This document shows positions 63,497-64,000 of a stretch of DNA of 64,000 nucleotides, one piece after another (within the stretch, counting starts at the first letter, position 1; each line of letters opens with the position of its first letter). The notes under the pieces were generated by a model. It saw only the letters and a list, made by a program, of their open reading frames with translations, was not told where the DNA came from and searched no databases. The stretch comes from Roseateles_C aquae (GTDB taxonomy: Bacteria > Pseudomonadota > Gammaproteobacteria > Burkholderiales > Burkholderiaceae_C): the NCBI RefSeq assembly GCF_032337115.1, contig NZ_JAVXZY010000011.1, positions 1 through 64,000 on the forward strand, given 5' to 3'. Both the position numbers and the translations under genes were made by a program.

Positions 63497-64000
63497 ATGA
63501 CCCGTTCCGAGCCCATCCCCCATCCCTGCGCCACTGTCGAGCTCCGTCTGATGCACGAGGCCGATCTGCCGGCCTACAAAGCCTTACGCGATGGCATGCT
63601 GGAAGGTCATGAAGACGCCTTCACCTCGGACGCGGCCAGCGAGCGCGCCCGCCCGGCGAGCAGCTACCGCAGCCGTCTGGCCAATGGCGAGACCCTGCTG
63701 TTCACCCTGCTGGCCTGGCAAGACGGTGCGCTGCTGGGCGCGCTGACCATCGAGCGCGACCAGCGCAGCAAGGTCGCCCACCAGGCCCATCTGGTCGGCA
63801 TGATGGTCAGCGATGCGGCGCAGGGCCGCGGCATCGGCCGCCGGCTGATGGACGAGGCCCTGCGCCTGCTGCGCCAGGATCAGCGCCTGAGCCTGCTGAC
63901 GCTCAGTGTCACCGCCAGCAATGCCGGCGCGGTGCGCCTCTACGAAGGCGCTGGCTTCAAGCGCTATGGTCGCCTTGAAGGCGCCATCCGCCTGCCCGAC
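63497..64000 (+). CDS. GNAT-family N-acetyltransferase (cut by window end)
   Basis: ATG 63497 (MTRSEPIPHPCATVELRLM) opens 168 codons without a stop to the window end. The acetyl-CoA binding loop is GMMVSDAAQGRGIGRRLMDEAL, with the V-x-x-x-x-Q/R-x-x-G-x-G pattern, followed by SVTASNAGAVRLYEGAGFKRYG, the classic C-terminal GNAT motif. Nearly complete (family ~160-180 residues). Substrate unknown. Divergent from the protease gene, 168 bp away. Confidence 0.85.
   Translation, partial: MTRSEPIPHPCATVELRLMHEADLPAYKALRDGMLEGHEDAFTSDAASERARPASSYRSRLANGETLLFTLLAWQDGALLGALTIERDQRSKVAHQAHLVGMMVSDAAQGRGIGRRLMDEALRLLRQDQRLSLLTLSVTASNAGAVRLYEGAGFKRYGRLEGAIRLPD

Noticed and set aside
1..64000. tRNA, rRNA or riboswitch genes
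   Set aside because: No clover-leaf termini, rRNA motifs or known riboswitch cores were recognised in the intergenic regions by eye.

Overview
The window is high-GC, densely coded DNA with gene content typical of Burkholderiales, most likely a Roseateles/Pelomonas/Mitsuaria-like member of the Sphaerotilaceae. The evidence is the TetR-type PaaR phenylacetate cluster, an NAD-dependent FdsGBACD-type formate dehydrogenase and the dispersed extragenic repeats. This is an inference from gene content; no rRNA or tRNA gene was seen.

Region 1 (1-7325) is a chromosomal integron. The array starts after the right end of an IS30-family element (1 to about 121). It runs leftwards from the integrase gene intI (6159-7325, + strand), and every cassette gene is on the - strand. 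I delimited ten attC sites, all exactly 111 bp. Four of the eleven cassettes are near-identical copies of one 384-bp cassette. One copy has a nonsense codon, and their only candidate reading frames use GTG or TTG starts. The other cassettes carry small unknown proteins (zinc-ribbon, membrane or secreted).

Region 2 (7379-13277) is a - strand peptide/nickel-type ABC import operon: dppB-like, dppC-like, solute-binding protein and amidase. It is interrupted by a lone integron cassette (10446-11061) that looks inserted at a secondary G/AT site, plus a DUF2004-like gene.

Region 3 (13422-19102) has a soluble TPR histidine kinase, an 11-unit 10-bp tandem repeat, a MATE transporter and a QseBC-like two-component pair.

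Region 4 (19149-31107) is the upper phenylacetate pathway. On the - strand the order is paaG, paaI, paaK, paaA-E, paaR, a LivK-type binding protein and paaZ, with paaY divergent. A perfect 14-bp palindrome lies between paaG and paaY and is the likely PaaR operator. The beta-oxidation genes paaF, paaH and paaJ are not in the window. Gaps in the cluster hold copies of two extragenic repeat families.

Region 5 (31217-35660) has a TPR protein, a TPR-GGDEF diguanylate cyclase and a PfkB sugar kinase.

Region 6 (35829-45314) is the formate dehydrogenase locus: fdsR, a small membrane protein, fdsG, fdsB, fdsA, fdhD and fdsD. fdsB carries an in-frame insertion made of an extragenic repeat. An AT-richer two-gene island (43388-44952) separates fdsD from a second fdsD copy that has an in-frame TGA.

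Region 7 (45419-50134) encodes a 1571-residue membrane protein: a periplasmic array of fourteen 42-residue YCF48-like blades joined to a KAP-family P-loop NTPase. I consider it the most promising uncharacterised system here.

Region 8 (50424-64000) contains a chemoreceptor, a secreted protein, a DUF3052 protein, PhoD, a Crp/Fnr regulator, two alpha/beta hydrolases, a GNAT acetyltransferase, moaA, a small membrane protein, mobA, a secreted trypsin-like protease with PKD and PPC domains, and a second GNAT enzyme cut by the window end. MoaA and MobA supply the molybdenum cofactor that FdsA requires.
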